A DNA stretch of 64,000 nucleotides, from the NCBI GenBank assembly GCA_021323855.1, contig JAJPKE010000015.1, forward strand, positions 62,001 through 126,000, given 5' to 3'. Numbering within the stretch: the stretch's first letter is position 1; each line of letters starts with the position of its first letter. The notes beneath the pieces are model-generated. The model worked only from the letters and a program-made list of their open reading frames with translations, was not told the DNA's origin and did not search any database. The translations under genes and the position numbers were made by a program. Positions 23,288 through 33,714 of this stretch are shown one piece after another. Origin of the DNA: Chloroflexota bacterium (GTDB lineage Bacteria; Chloroflexota; Ktedonobacteria; Ktedonobacterales; JADMIN01).

Positions 23288-24709
23288 ATGGCCACAGGGC
23301 ATAAAACGTCGTCTCCACCTTCTAAGTCTTCAGGCGCTCCTCGTCCCGCTCACACCACACGCACCTCCCCACCCATCGCTGACACGTCTGATGACGAGAC
23401 AGTGGATACACGAGACACGAGAGCCGCGAGAGAGGCGCAGCCTGCGCCGGAGCGGGCTATTCGCCGCCCTGATGTGACCGATGTCTGGCGCGCACAAGAG
23501 GTGATTCGCCCGCATGTCGCGCATACGCCGATCCTGCCCTCGCGCACGCTCAGCGCCATGACCGGCGCGCATGTTTCCCTCAAGGCGGAGAATCTTCAGC
23601 GCATCGGCGCATACAAGATTCGCGGCGCAACCTATAAACTCTCGCAACTCTCCGAAGAAGAGCGCGCCCGTGGCGTCATCGCCGCCTCCGCTGGCAACCA
23701 CGGGCAGGGCGTTGCGCTGGCCGCCGCCTCGCTGCATATCCCCTGCACGATTGTCATGCCGGTTGCCGCGCCGCTGGCCAAAGTCACCGCGACGCAAGGG
23801 TACGGCGCAACCGTCGTGCTGCATGGCGACAATTACAACGAGGCGTATGAGCATGCCTGCGAACTGGCGGCATCATCCGGCGCAACCTATATCCACGCCT
23901 ATGACGATCCCGACATTATCGCCGGGCAAGGTACCGTTGGGCTGGAAATCCTGGCGGACGCGCCGGAGGTTGAGGCGATTATCGTCGGTGTCGGTGGTGG
24001 CGGCCTGATATCGGGCGTTGCTACTGCTGTCAAGGCGCTCAAGCCATCTATTCGCATCATCGGCGTGGAGGCCAGCGGCGCCGCTTCGATGCGCGCCGCG
24101 CTGGACGCAGGCCGGCCCGTAACGCTGCCGGCGATCAACACGATTGCCGATGGCATCGCCACCAAGACCGCCGGCAGCCTGACCTTCGAGATTGTGCGTG
24201 ATCTGGTGGATGAAGTCGTCACAGTAGATGACGAGGAGATCATTCACGCGGTGCTGCTGCTGCTCGAACGCTGCAAGCTGCTGGTGGAGGGCGCGGGCGC
24301 CGCCGGGGTGGCGGCGCTGCTGAGCGGACGGCTCGATCTGGCGGGCAAGCATGTGGTGGCGGTCCTCAGCGGCGGCAACATTGACATGAACCTCGTCGGC
24401 AAGTTCATCCAGCATGGCCTTTCGGTGCAGGGGCGCTATCTTGTCATCCATACGCTGCTGCCGGACCGTCCCGGCGAACTGCTGCGGTTGCTGACGTTAA
24501 TTGCGGAGCAGCATGTCAATGTGCTGGATGTGGCGCATCACCGCATGGCGCCACGCCTGCCGGTGCAGCAGGTGGAGGTGGTGATGACGCTTGAGACGCG
24601 CGACCGCGCCCACTGCGAGACGTTGCTCGAATTGCTGCGCGCGCGTGGCTATGCGGTGCGCGAGGAGGAGCCAGCGTTCGCATTGGAGAGCGGCAGTCAC
24701 CTGCGCTAG
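23288..24709 (+). CDS. ilvA: Threonine ammonia-lyase (threonine dehydratase) with C-terminal ACT domain
   Basis: A 473-residue fold-type II PLP enzyme that converts threonine to 2-oxobutanoate and ammonia, the first step to isoleucine. The ATG at 23288 follows AGAGGG. Residues 1-75 are a low-complexity Ser/Thr/Arg-rich extension absent from most homologues. Then come LQRIGAYKIRGATYKL with the PLP Lys, SAGNHGQGVA, the phosphate loop GVGGGGLISG and a C-terminal ACT domain (HTLLPDRPGELLRLLTLIAE). The single short ACT domain matches the TIGR01127-type enzymes, both biosynthetic and catabolic forms. The 220-base region upstream, shared with the divergent membrane protein, holds AT-rich stretches but no promoter I can call with confidence. 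Confidence 0.9.
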   Translation: MATGHKTSSPPSKSSGAPRPAHTTRTSPPIADTSDDETVDTRDTRAAREAQPAPERAIRRPDVTDVWRAQEVIRPHVAHTPILPSRTLSAMTGAHVSLKAENLQRIGAYKIRGATYKLSQLSEEERARGVIAASAGNHGQGVALAAASLHIPCTIVMPVAAPLAKVTATQGYGATVVLHGDNYNEAYEHACELAASSGATYIHAYDDPDIIAGQGTVGLEILADAPEVEAIIVGVGGGGLISGVATAVKALKPSIRIIGVEASGAASMRAALDAGRPVTLPAINTIADGIATKTAGSLTFEIVRDLVDEVVTVDDEEIIHAVLLLLERCKLLVEGAGAAGVAALLSGRLDLAGKHVVAVLSGGNIDMNLVGKFIQHGLSVQGRYLVIHTLLPDRPGELLRLLTLIAEQHVNVLDVAHHRMAPRLPVQQVEVVMTLETRDRAHCETLLELLRARGYAVREEEPAFALESGSHLR

Positions 24710-24947
24710 TAAATTGCGACGCTGGCGTTGGCATTGGTGTTTCTCTCATGCGTAAACCGTTTGCCCTTACCAGCGCGGCGCAAGACAGCGTATACTATGT
24801 CGGCGCTCTCTGCGACCACGGTGGTCGGGCGCTGGCTTGCCACTGCGCGTACATCACATGAGCATAGATAAGCGCATTGGTGCGCCGCGCCATGAATCAA
24901 CAGGCCGACCGGACACTGCTTTCGTCCGGCGGCGGGAGGCTTCATCA

Positions 24948-25745
24948 ATGTCCGTTACCGACCTACAGTTCAAGCATTTCCTCGTCGAGATGGACGGCAA
25001 TGTCTGTATTTTCCGGCTGAATCGTCCCAAAGCCAACGCGCACAATTTGGAGATGATTCGGGAGTTGGAGCACCTCGTTACCGAGATTCGCTTCGACACC
25101 AACGTCAAGGCCGTCGTCATGGCCAGCGCGAACAAAAATTTCTTCTCCGCTGGCGCCGATATCGAGGAGATTCGTGACAAGTCTGGCGAATATATTGGCC
25201 TGCTCAGCCAGACCAGCAAAGAGATGATGATGAAGATTCGCGCCACGCCGAAGGTCTATGTGGCAGCGGTCAACGGGCACTGCATGGGCGGCGGCCTGGA
25301 ACTGGCGCTCTCCTGCGATGTGCGCTTCGCCGGACGTGGCACCTGGAAGGTCGGTCTGCCGGAGGTGAACCTCGGCTTGATTCCGGGCGAGGGTGGCACG
25401 CAGCTTGCCGGACGCATCGTTGGCCCATCAAAGGCGCTGATGCTGATGGTGACGGGCGAGACGTTCAGCCCGGAGCAGGCGACCGAATGGGGCTTCTTCG
25501 ATGTGCTGGAGGATGCCGATAAGGTGGAGGCGAAGGCGCTGGAGTTTGCCCATAAGTGCGCAGACGGCCCGAACAAGGCGATTGGCTTCATGAAAATCGC
25601 GCTCACCGAAGGGCTGGAACTGCCGATTCACGATGCCTTTGCCTACGAGCGCCATCTTCAGAATCAGCTTTTCGACACGCCGGATAGCAAAGAGGGCGTC
25701 GCCGCCTTCCTGGAGAAGCGCCCGCCGCAGTGGGGGAAGAAATAG
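24948..25745 (+). CDS. Enoyl-CoA hydratase/isomerase family protein
   Basis: A 265-residue crotonase. The ATG at 24948 follows GGAGG; in-frame upstream codons are probably not translated. The sequence has FFSAGADIEEIRDKSGE and MGGGLELALSCDVRFAG for the oxyanion hole and LPEVNLGLIPGEGGTQ, in which both catalytic glutamates of true enoyl-CoA hydratases appear (ELAL and PGEGG). It should hydrate 2-enoyl-CoA esters in beta-oxidation. It stands alone: the preceding gene is threonine dehydratase and the following genes are on the other strand. The 24710-24947 gap contains TATACT near 24790 without a good -35 box. Confidence 0.9.
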   Translation: MSVTDLQFKHFLVEMDGNVCIFRLNRPKANAHNLEMIRELEHLVTEIRFDTNVKAVVMASANKNFFSAGADIEEIRDKSGEYIGLLSQTSKEMMMKIRATPKVYVAAVNGHCMGGGLELALSCDVRFAGRGTWKVGLPEVNLGLIPGEGGTQLAGRIVGPSKALMLMVTGETFSPEQATEWGFFDVLEDADKVEAKALEFAHKCADGPNKAIGFMKIALTEGLELPIHDAFAYERHLQNQLFDTPDSKEGVAAFLEKRPPQWGKK

Positions 25746-25749
25746 CGGA

Positions 25750-25815
25750 GGCCCCCACCCCCAGCCCCTCCCCCGTGCGCGGGAGAGGGGAGATCGGGGG
25801 CTGGTAGGCAACCCT
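25750..25815. repeat. Family 1 hairpin repeat with GGCTGGTAGGCAA tail
   Basis: CCCCCACCCCCAGCCCCTCC, then CCCGTGCGCGGGAGAGGGGAG and the tail GGGGGCTGGTAGGCAACC. The same tail follows the copy at 35420, so the family extends beyond the hairpin. Confidence 0.7.
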
Positions 25816-25843
25816 GCGCAGGCGAGGGATAGCTGTATTCTGC

Positions 25844-26335
25844 TCACGAGGCGATTTGATGCGCGCTCGCCCGCGTGAGTATCTGGAACACCGGATGCCG
25901 CAACGCCTCGCGCTGATAGTCCTCAAGTGAAGAGGTTGGCGTCACCGCGAAGTAGTCGCTGAGGAACTGCAAGAACGAAGGAGCAGCCGCCATCATCGTC
26001 ACCGTTTCTCTGAGGATAGGCGCAGCCTCCTCCGGCGTCAGTTCCGCCGCCGTGATGGCCTCGGAACGGCGACCACGGGTGAGCGTAGCCTCACCATCCG
26101 CTGCGCGCAGATTGCGCACCCAGTCTACGATGCCGTAGACCGAGACTATATATCGTTTGCTGTCGTGTTCGACAACTGCCACCGGCGTCGTGCGCGGCTG
26201 GCCGCTTTTGCGCCCGCGTACAGTGAGCAGCGTGTTCGGTCCCAGCCGGATGCCAGCGCGTAACAGCGCCTTCGTAAAGATATTGCCCACACCAAGAATA
26301 CGTGGCAGTTGTACTGACTTTACCGACTTTTCCAT
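25844..26335 (-). CDS. DDN-type deazaflavin (F420)-dependent nitroreductase family protein
   Basis: A 163-residue split-barrel protein of the F420-dependent nitroreductase/quinone reductase family (Ddn-like). The diagnostic stretch LLTVRGRKSGQPRTTPV is followed by YIVSVYGIVDWVRNLRAA, where the conserved W.RNL contacts the deazaflavin. Members reduce quinones or nitro groups with F420H2; the physiological substrate here is unknown. It is the third gene of a TetR-led operon (gaps of 23 and 30 bases). The presence of an F420-type protein fits the LLM oxidoreductase elsewhere in the window. Confidence 0.85.
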   Translation of the reverse strand: MEKSVKSVQLPRILGVGNIFTKALLRAGIRLGPNTLLTVRGRKSGQPRTTPVAVVEHDSKRYIVSVYGIVDWVRNLRAADGEATLTRGRRSEAITAAELTPEEAAPILRETVTMMAAAPSFLQFLSDYFAVTPTSSLEDYQREALRHPVFQILTRASAHQIAS

Positions 26336-26365
26336 GCGAATCCTCTTTCTTTTCTACTGCTCGGA

Positions 26366-26953
26366 TCAGGCGCCTCTTTGCGCTGGTGTCTGGGTGTGAT
26401 GCGCGCCTGCTGGCTGCGCGACGGGCTTCCAGATGGCGGCAAGGATGACGCCTGCGAGTGCGGCAACGATGATCGTCGCCAGCGAGCCGATGAGGTCGGG
26501 CTTGACGGTCATCAGGAAGACGATACCCAGGAAGAGCGCATTGTTGAGCAGGATGCCGGTCCAGAGGCCCGCATTGGTCACTCTCTGATACAGGCTATCG
26601 GGAATGACCTCACCGGCGGCCTCGAACATGCCTTCGCCGATGGCTTTCAAGCGCGGGACCAGCACGCGCGCCGGAATAATCGCCATCGCCAGCACTGCCA
26701 CCAGCGCAACATCAATCCAGGCGGTCTGCCAGCCCCAGGCGGTGATTGCCAGATAGAGGCCGGAGGCGATGAGTAGCAGCCCGGCGAATTGCGGGATGCG
26801 CCCGCTGCTGCGCATGAGGCCGAGCCAGAGGCGCAGTTGCGGGATGGTGCGCGCCCGCCGCGCTTGAATGACACTGGCGATGACGATGGCGTTAGCGCCA
26901 CCCAGCGCCAGCGCGCTGACGATATGCAGAAACAAAGCAAGATTGTAAGCCAT
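26366..26953 (-). CDS. DUF2269-like integral membrane protein
   Basis: A 195-residue membrane protein with four to five hydrophobic segments: LALFLHIVSALALGGANAIV, FAGLLLIASGLYLAITAWGW, VALVAVLAMAIIPARVLV, GLWTGILLNNALFLGIVFLM and a C-terminal LATIIVAALAGVILAAIW. The early LHIVSALALGG motif with a histidine in the first helix resembles the DUF2269/DUF6962-type predicted membrane proteins. It lies between a TetR regulator and an F420-type reductase, so it may be part of a stress or quinone-related response. No transport motif is visible. Confidence 0.7.
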   Translation of the reverse strand: MAYNLALFLHIVSALALGGANAIVIASVIQARRARTIPQLRLWLGLMRSSGRIPQFAGLLLIASGLYLAITAWGWQTAWIDVALVAVLAMAIIPARVLVPRLKAIGEGMFEAAGEVIPDSLYQRVTNAGLWTGILLNNALFLGIVFLMTVKPDLIGSLATIIVAALAGVILAAIWKPVAQPAGAHHTQTPAQRGA

Positions 26954-26976
26954 ATAGGTGCTTCTCTTTCATGCGT

Positions 26977-27582
26977 TCAGGTGTTGGTTGGCGGCATAAT
27001 GCCCGTCAGCAGCGTCTGTACGATCTCGTGCGCAAAACGGTCTTGCGGCAATGCGAGTGCGCTGGCGCCGCTCATGTGGCGGACCATTGCATAGCTGTAC
27101 GGCACGTTGAGCAGAATGAGCGCGGCAGCGGTGACGTTGGCATCCGCGCGGATTCTGCCAAGCCGCTGCTCCGCCAGGAGATAGGCGGTCACTGCTTCAC
27201 GCGATTTCTCTGGCCCCTGCCCCATCGCCTGCATGCGAGCGTTGTGGCGTTCGGTCAGTTCCGGATTGGCGGCAACCGCCGCGCTGAAGATCACCGTCTG
27301 CGCGAAGAAGTCCAGCGCGGCGGTTATCAGCTCTTCCAGGTTCGCCGCCACAGTGGCTGTGCCTGCGCGCTGCGGCAGCGTGCTGATGAGTTGTGGATAC
27401 TGCTTCGGCAGCCGTTCTGTTAGTGCGGTTAGCACCAGATCGGTCTTATCGGCAAAGTGCCGGTAGATGGTCGCCTCGGCAACGTCAGCCCGTTCAGCAA
27501 CTTCTTTGGTCGTCACCGCCGCCAGCCCTTTCTCCTGAATGATGCGCGCCGTCGTGTCTATCAGCCGCTCGCGTGTTGTCAT
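26977..27582 (-). CDS. TetR/AcrR-family transcriptional repressor
   Basis: A 201-residue TetR-type regulator. The N-terminal helix-turn-helix is clear: LIDTTARIIQEKGLAAVTTK, EVAERADVAEATIYRHFADK, DLVLTALTE. The C-terminal ligand domain has no assignable inducer. The gene heads an operon with a DUF2269-like membrane protein and an F420-type reductase. The promoter upstream contains two identical palindromes, one between -35 and -10 and one around the transcript start, which is the layout expected for autorepression of the whole operon. Confidence 0.92.
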   Translation of the reverse strand: MTTRERLIDTTARIIQEKGLAAVTTKEVAERADVAEATIYRHFADKTDLVLTALTERLPKQYPQLISTLPQRAGTATVAANLEELITAALDFFAQTVIFSAAVAANPELTERHNARMQAMGQGPEKSREAVTAYLLAEQRLGRIRADANVTAAALILLNVPYSYAMVRHMSGASALALPQDRFAHEIVQTLLTGIMPPTNT

Positions 27583-27604
27583 GTGCCGCCCTCTTCACAT
27601 GTGA

Positions 27605-27652
27605 GTGAGTACTCACACCCAGAATTGTAAGTGAGTACTCACTATCGGTCAA
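27605..27652 (-). promoter_or_regulatory. Promoter with double TetR operator
   Basis: Minus-strand promoter TTGACC (27652-27647), 17-base spacer, TACAAT (27629-27624). The palindrome GTGAGTACTCAC occurs exactly twice, at 27631-27642 (filling the spacer) and 27605-27616 (just downstream of -10), with centres 26 bases apart. 27653-27760 shows nothing else. Confidence 0.85.
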
Positions 27653-27760
27653 GATCATTTCGCCTTGATTATGCCAGTACTGTCCTAATGTACAGATAGA
27701 GAGCGATAGGCGCAATTTGCCTATCTCTTGCTATTGCAAGATTGATGGAAGCCGCCGCTA

Positions 27761-28933
27761 TCAGGACGCCGGTGGCGTGAACTCATACACATCGGACAGC
27801 GCATCGGCCCGTTGGGGACAATCCTCGCGGCAGAAGAATCCTACCGCGAAGAGCAGATGCCGCCCGTCTGGAGTCCAGGCCATACTTTGCACGTGATGCG
27901 CCTGATCCGGCATTACAAGCAAGGTTGTGAGCAGATGCGTATGGAGGTCAAAGCTGACCAGCGTATCTCGTTGCATATTGGAGATGTCAGCAGTAGAAGC
28001 AAAGACGACTGTAGTGTTATCAAGATTCCACGCGATGGTCAGGTTCCAGCCCAACGATAGAGCCTCGGCGCTGGCTATAGCAAACTGTTTGCGTGGAATA
28101 GTAATCGTTGGAGGTTGCGCGCCCGCAGCATTTCCGGCTTGTGACAGGAAGGCTGTAGAGACGGCAGTGAATGCTTCTCCATTGGTGGTTGGTTCGCCGG
28201 AGGCAGTTTCGCAGCAGACACTTGCTGTTCCTATCAGAAGATACTTTCCATTGGCAGACCAGCTCAAACCATTGATGTCGCACCTATCGAGCAGATTGAA
28301 CATATCAGATGCGATTGTCGCCACTTTGGAGAAAGTTGTATACGGCGGCTGTGACGAAAAGACGTTGATCGAGCAGGTAGAGACCTCAGAAGAATCAACG
28401 ACAGCAAAGTATCTGCCATCAGGCGACCAGGTGAAAATAGTATTGTTGTCGCCTGGAAGGTGTACCTGATGCACAGCAGCCACGCCATTACTGGATAGCC
28501 GGGCAATCTGGTCCAGCCGCCCGTCATCCGCGCAGATGATCCATTGCCCATCAACCGGTATGGCGAACGGCCCACAACCGTCTTCCACGTTTATCAGGTG
28601 TGGATGGCTGCCGTCGAGTCCTATCGTGTGAAGCTCGGTGTGATCAATCGTTGTGCCTAAGAAATTCATAGCTACCTGCGGGACAGACGAGCCTGCGGGT
28701 TGAAATGTCGCAAGGCCGAGAAGCACGCCGCCATGAACACCATCTTTGAGAGGAATCCGCGAGGGCACTGCCAGCCATTGGAGATTGGGCGCATGCAGCC
28801 GTGAGAGCGTGAAGAATTGCTGACTCTGCTGGTTGCCACAGCCAATGAGCAATACAATCAGGCAGAGGCAAAGGGCATACCACATCCTACTCGCCCGCAA
28901 AACCAGTCGTAATCCTCGTAACCCTTGTAACAT
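27761..28933 (-). CDS. Lipoprotein with TolB-like beta-propeller repeats
   Basis: A 390-residue exported protein; the ATG at 28933 is preceded by GGAAAGG. The N-terminus has basic residues, a hydrophobic stretch MWYALCLCLIVLLIGC and the lipobox Cys (residue 32), so it should be lipid-anchored. The rest is beta-propeller-like with repeated WSPDGRYFAV, LSWSANGKYLLI and MAWTPDGRHLLF motifs and several Cys pairs that could form disulfides. No enzymatic motif is seen; such propellers are often accessory or sensor proteins. The gene is more AT-rich than average. The region upstream (28934-29170) contains a triplicated 8-base repeat and a promoter facing the opposite way. Confidence 0.75.
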   Translation of the reverse strand: MLQGLRGLRLVLRASRMWYALCLCLIVLLIGCGNQQSQQFFTLSRLHAPNLQWLAVPSRIPLKDGVHGGVLLGLATFQPAGSSVPQVAMNFLGTTIDHTELHTIGLDGSHPHLINVEDGCGPFAIPVDGQWIICADDGRLDQIARLSSNGVAAVHQVHLPGDNNTIFTWSPDGRYFAVVDSSEVSTCSINVFSSQPPYTTFSKVATIASDMFNLLDRCDINGLSWSANGKYLLIGTASVCCETASGEPTTNGEAFTAVSTAFLSQAGNAAGAQPPTITIPRKQFAIASAEALSLGWNLTIAWNLDNTTVVFASTADISNMQRDTLVSFDLHTHLLTTLLVMPDQAHHVQSMAWTPDGRHLLFAVGFFCREDCPQRADALSDVYEFTPPAS

Positions 28934-29013
28934 GGAAGTCAACCTTTCCTTCACAGCAGCGTAGAGAATAGAGAGAGGAAAACACCTACTTGGCCGGTAC
29001 CCATGAGAAGCAT

Positions 29014-29037
29014 GCAATGACGCAATGACGCAATGAC
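29014..29037. repeat. Three tandem copies of GCAATGAC
   Basis: The 8-base unit GCAATGAC occurs three times without mismatch between the lipoprotein gene and the TnpA-like gene. A similar triplicated 8-base unit lies at 55344-55367. Confidence 0.8.
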
Positions 29038-29130
29038 TTTGCTGAAACTACGCTGGCAGTGGCGTATTTCTCTCTGATAGGACGCCTCATCTTCCTGGCA
29101 GTGCCCTCGCAGGTGTGTTATAATTCTGTA

Positions 29131-29143
29131 GGTGAATGTCACC
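29131..29143. promoter_or_regulatory. Candidate operator palindrome upstream of the TnpA-like gene
   Basis: GGTGAatgTCACC, just downstream of a TATAAT at 29119-29124. It could bind a regulator acting on the two promoters in front of the TnpA-like gene. No other support. Confidence 0.35.
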
Positions 29144-29170
29144 AAAATACAAAATTAGTTGACGAACCCC

Positions 29171-29199
29171 TGGACATCTGTTCGGGGATGCGCTATAAT
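29171..29199 (+). promoter_or_regulatory. Promoter of the TnpA-like gene, giving a leaderless transcript
   Basis: TGGACA at 29171-29176, 17-base spacer, consensus TATAAT at 29194-29199. The expected start of transcription (about 29206) coincides with the ATG at 29208, so the message would have essentially no leader. No ribosome site precedes the ATG. Confidence 0.7.
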
Positions 29200-29207
29200 A
29201 GTTGTAG

Positions 29208-29726
29208 ATGTGGCGTATGGAACAACACAATAATTCCAGTGCATGGCACATCACGTACCACTTCGTCTGGCGCCCGATGCGCGCGAAGGCGTGTCTCACC
29301 GAAGAGATTGCTCGGCGGCTGAAGGCGTTGATCGAGGAGAAGGCGCACGAGCAAGCGTTTCACACGGTGACGTTGGTGATCCTGCCGGATCGTGTGTATC
29401 TGGCGGCAGAGGCGCCACCGACGGTTGCGCCACATTCGATCATTTGCCAGGTGAAGGCGTACACGTCGCGTGTGCTACGCGATGAATTCCCTGAGTTGAC
29501 CCGTATACCCAGCCTGTGGACACGAGCGTATCTTGTGATGGCTGGCGATCAGCTCGATCCCGATGAGGTTATCCGCCGTTTCGAGGCCAGCGAACCAGAA
29601 CGCCGGCCCCGTGGGCGACCGCGCAAGGTGCGATTCTGCTCTACGCAAGAGATGCAAGACTTGCAAGACGCGGTTGACCGGCAACCAGATGAGGCAGAGA
29701 CAGAGACACCGCCACCAGGAGAGTAG
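29208..29726 (+). CDS. TnpA (Y1 transposase)-like protein, catalytically dead, with AT-hook
   Basis: A 172-residue protein with the overall fold signature of IS200/IS605 TnpA: AWHITYHFVWRPMR at 12-25 (canonical YHIVWCPKYR), a helix LTEEIARRLKALIEE, VAPHSIICQVKAYTSRVLRDEFPEL-type helix and SLWTRAYLV at 102-110. All three catalytic elements are changed. The HUH motif, normally DHVH, is D61-R62-V63-Y64; the nucleophilic Tyr, normally in RRYIEEQ, is Phe125 in RRFEASE. After residue 130 a classical AT-hook RPRGRPRK (133-140) and an acidic tail follow, which transposases lack. It should bind DNA, perhaps hairpins, but not cleave it. The clpE-like gene begins 80 bases downstream on the same strand. 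I read it as an exapted transposase, possibly a regulator. Confidence 0.8.
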   Translation: MWRMEQHNNSSAWHITYHFVWRPMRAKACLTEEIARRLKALIEEKAHEQAFHTVTLVILPDRVYLAAEAPPTVAPHSIICQVKAYTSRVLRDEFPELTRIPSLWTRAYLVMAGDQLDPDEVIRRFEASEPERRPRGRPRKVRFCSTQEMQDLQDAVDRQPDEAETETPPPGE

Positions 29727-29805
29727 CGGACAACACAGAGTGGGGGTACTGGCCCCGAATCGTTCACGATGAACCCAGGAATATAGAGACAGAGGTAACA
29801 GAGAC

Positions 29806-32094
<2,289 letters not shown>

Positions 32095-32119
32095 TCGCGT
32101 CATGTGAGCTAGAGAACCA

Positions 32120-32154
32120 GGGAGGTTGGGCACTATGCCCAGCCTCCCTTTTTT
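32120..32154 (+). terminator. Rho-independent terminator after the clpE-like gene
   Basis: GGGAGGTTGGGC-actat-GCCCAGCCTCCC-TTTTTT, one G:U pair in a 12-pair stem. 32155-32427 beyond it is AT-richer, holds no gene I can support and probably contains the left end of the TnpB element. Confidence 0.9.
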
Positions 32155-32427
32155 GTTGCCAAACAATAGACGCATGCTTGCGAGTTATCTATCCCCAGCC
32201 TATTGAGCGTTTTGGGTAGAGATTTTTATGTCGCAAGGAAGATAGGTATGATGCCACCGTAGTAGTCTTCCATGAACAGCGGTAGGTTATATCGAAATTT
32301 CCCCGAAAGGAGATATAAGCTAGCTCTTGATTTTCTATGCACCCATAGACGATACTACCCAAAGGCACATGCTTGGTAGTACTCTGAAGTACTCGTCGCG
32401 GTTTGGATTCACTGGAGGCAGTGGCCG

Positions 32428-33714
32428 ATGGATACCCTGGACAAGATAGCGCGTACCTCGACGAACACTCGTAGCACAACGGCCTTCAAAGCGGTCAAGC
32501 CGATCAAGACGATTACTGTCCGCAAGGTTCTCAAGGCGCACAAAATCCGCTTACATCCGACGGCTGAGCAGGAGGCGTATTTGCGCCGCGCGTGCGGTAC
32601 GCGCCGCTTCATCTTCAACTGGGGCTTGGCGGAGTGGCAACGCCAGTATGCAGCGGGAGAGCAGCCCTCGGCGCTGGCTCTCAAGAAGCAGTTCAATGGG
32701 CTACGCGGCAGTGAGTCTCCCTGGACGTATGACGTGACCAAATGCGTGGTCGAGGGTGCGTTCGATGACTTAGGCAAAGCGTTCGCCAACTTCTTTGCCA
32801 AACGCGCCGGCTATCCTAAGTTCAAAAAGAAAGGCAAATCCCAGGAATCCTTCTATCTGGCCAACGATAAGTTCATCGTTGGCGACCATTGGGTGCAAGT
32901 GCCGGTCTTAGGCGACTTTATCATTAAGCAACGCGAAGCCAGCGGGGAGATCATCACCAAACGGGCGCAACTCAAGCGCCGGTTGGGCAAGATCAATCTG
33001 GCGGAAAAACTGCGTTTCGTCGGCACGTCTGGCACGACGAGTAAGATCATGGGAGCAACGATCTGCTGTGAGGCGGGCTGGTGGTTTCTGAGTGTGCAGG
33101 TTGCCGTAGAGGTGCCACAGATCCCCGTTGAGGGGCCACCCATCGGCATTGATTTAGGTTTCATGCGGCTTGCCACGCTGAGCGATGACACACGGTTTGA
33201 GAACCAAAAACCGCTGCGGCATCTCTTAGCCCAGGTGCGTTACTTGAATCAACAACTGGCACGCCGGCAGAAGGGCAGCAAGAACCGCGAGAAGACCAAA
33301 CGCAAATTGGCACGGTTGCATTATCGCATCCGCTGTCTGCGCGATGATCTCTTGCACAAAGTCGCGCATCAGATCACCGAACGCTATGGGTTTATCGGCC
33401 TGGAAACCTTGAACGTGCGGGGCATGATGCGCAGTCGCAGCCGAGCGCTCTCGGCCTCTGATGCGGCGCTGGGCAGGTTGGCACACTACATCGAAACGAA
33501 GGCGCAGGCACATGGCACGCCGGTGCAACGGGTGGGACGCTTCTTCTCGTCCACCAAGCGGTGTCATCGCTGTCATCACCTCCGTGAGATCGCCGAAGAT
33601 GAGCGCACGTATGTCTGCTTCAACCCAGCGTGTGGTTGGGTGGGCGACCGTGATCTGAACGCCGCGCTCAATATTCTTGAAGAGGCCCTCCGCTTGGCAA
33701 GCCTGGCTGTGTGA
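32428..33714 (+). CDS. tnpB: TnpB RNA-guided nuclease (OrfB, IS200/IS605 family), active site intact
   Basis: A 428-residue TnpB. A 35-residue N-terminal extension rich in Thr/Lys precedes the usual start KAHKIRLHPTAEQEAYLRR. The GGAGG nine bases before 32428 supports the longer form. The RuvC triad is complete: D242 in GIDLGF, E326 in GLETLNVRGM and D409 in GDRDLNAALNI. The zinc ribbon has C379xxC382 and C397x4C402, the second pair two residues wider than usual. TnpB cleaves DNA guided by an omega RNA made from the 3' end of its own element. A pseudoknot-forming sequence directly downstream fits that role. The insertion lies just before a broken acetate-transporter-like gene. Confidence 0.92.
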   Translation: MDTLDKIARTSTNTRSTTAFKAVKPIKTITVRKVLKAHKIRLHPTAEQEAYLRRACGTRRFIFNWGLAEWQRQYAAGEQPSALALKKQFNGLRGSESPWTYDVTKCVVEGAFDDLGKAFANFFAKRAGYPKFKKKGKSQESFYLANDKFIVGDHWVQVPVLGDFIIKQREASGEIITKRAQLKRRLGKINLAEKLRFVGTSGTTSKIMGATICCEAGWWFLSVQVAVEVPQIPVEGPPIGIDLGFMRLATLSDDTRFENQKPLRHLLAQVRYLNQQLARRQKGSKNREKTKRKLARLHYRIRCLRDDLLHKVAHQITERYGFIGLETLNVRGMMRSRSRALSASDAALGRLAHYIETKAQAHGTPVQRVGRFFSSTKRCHRCHHLREIAEDERTYVCFNPACGWVGDRDLNAALNILEEALRLASLAV

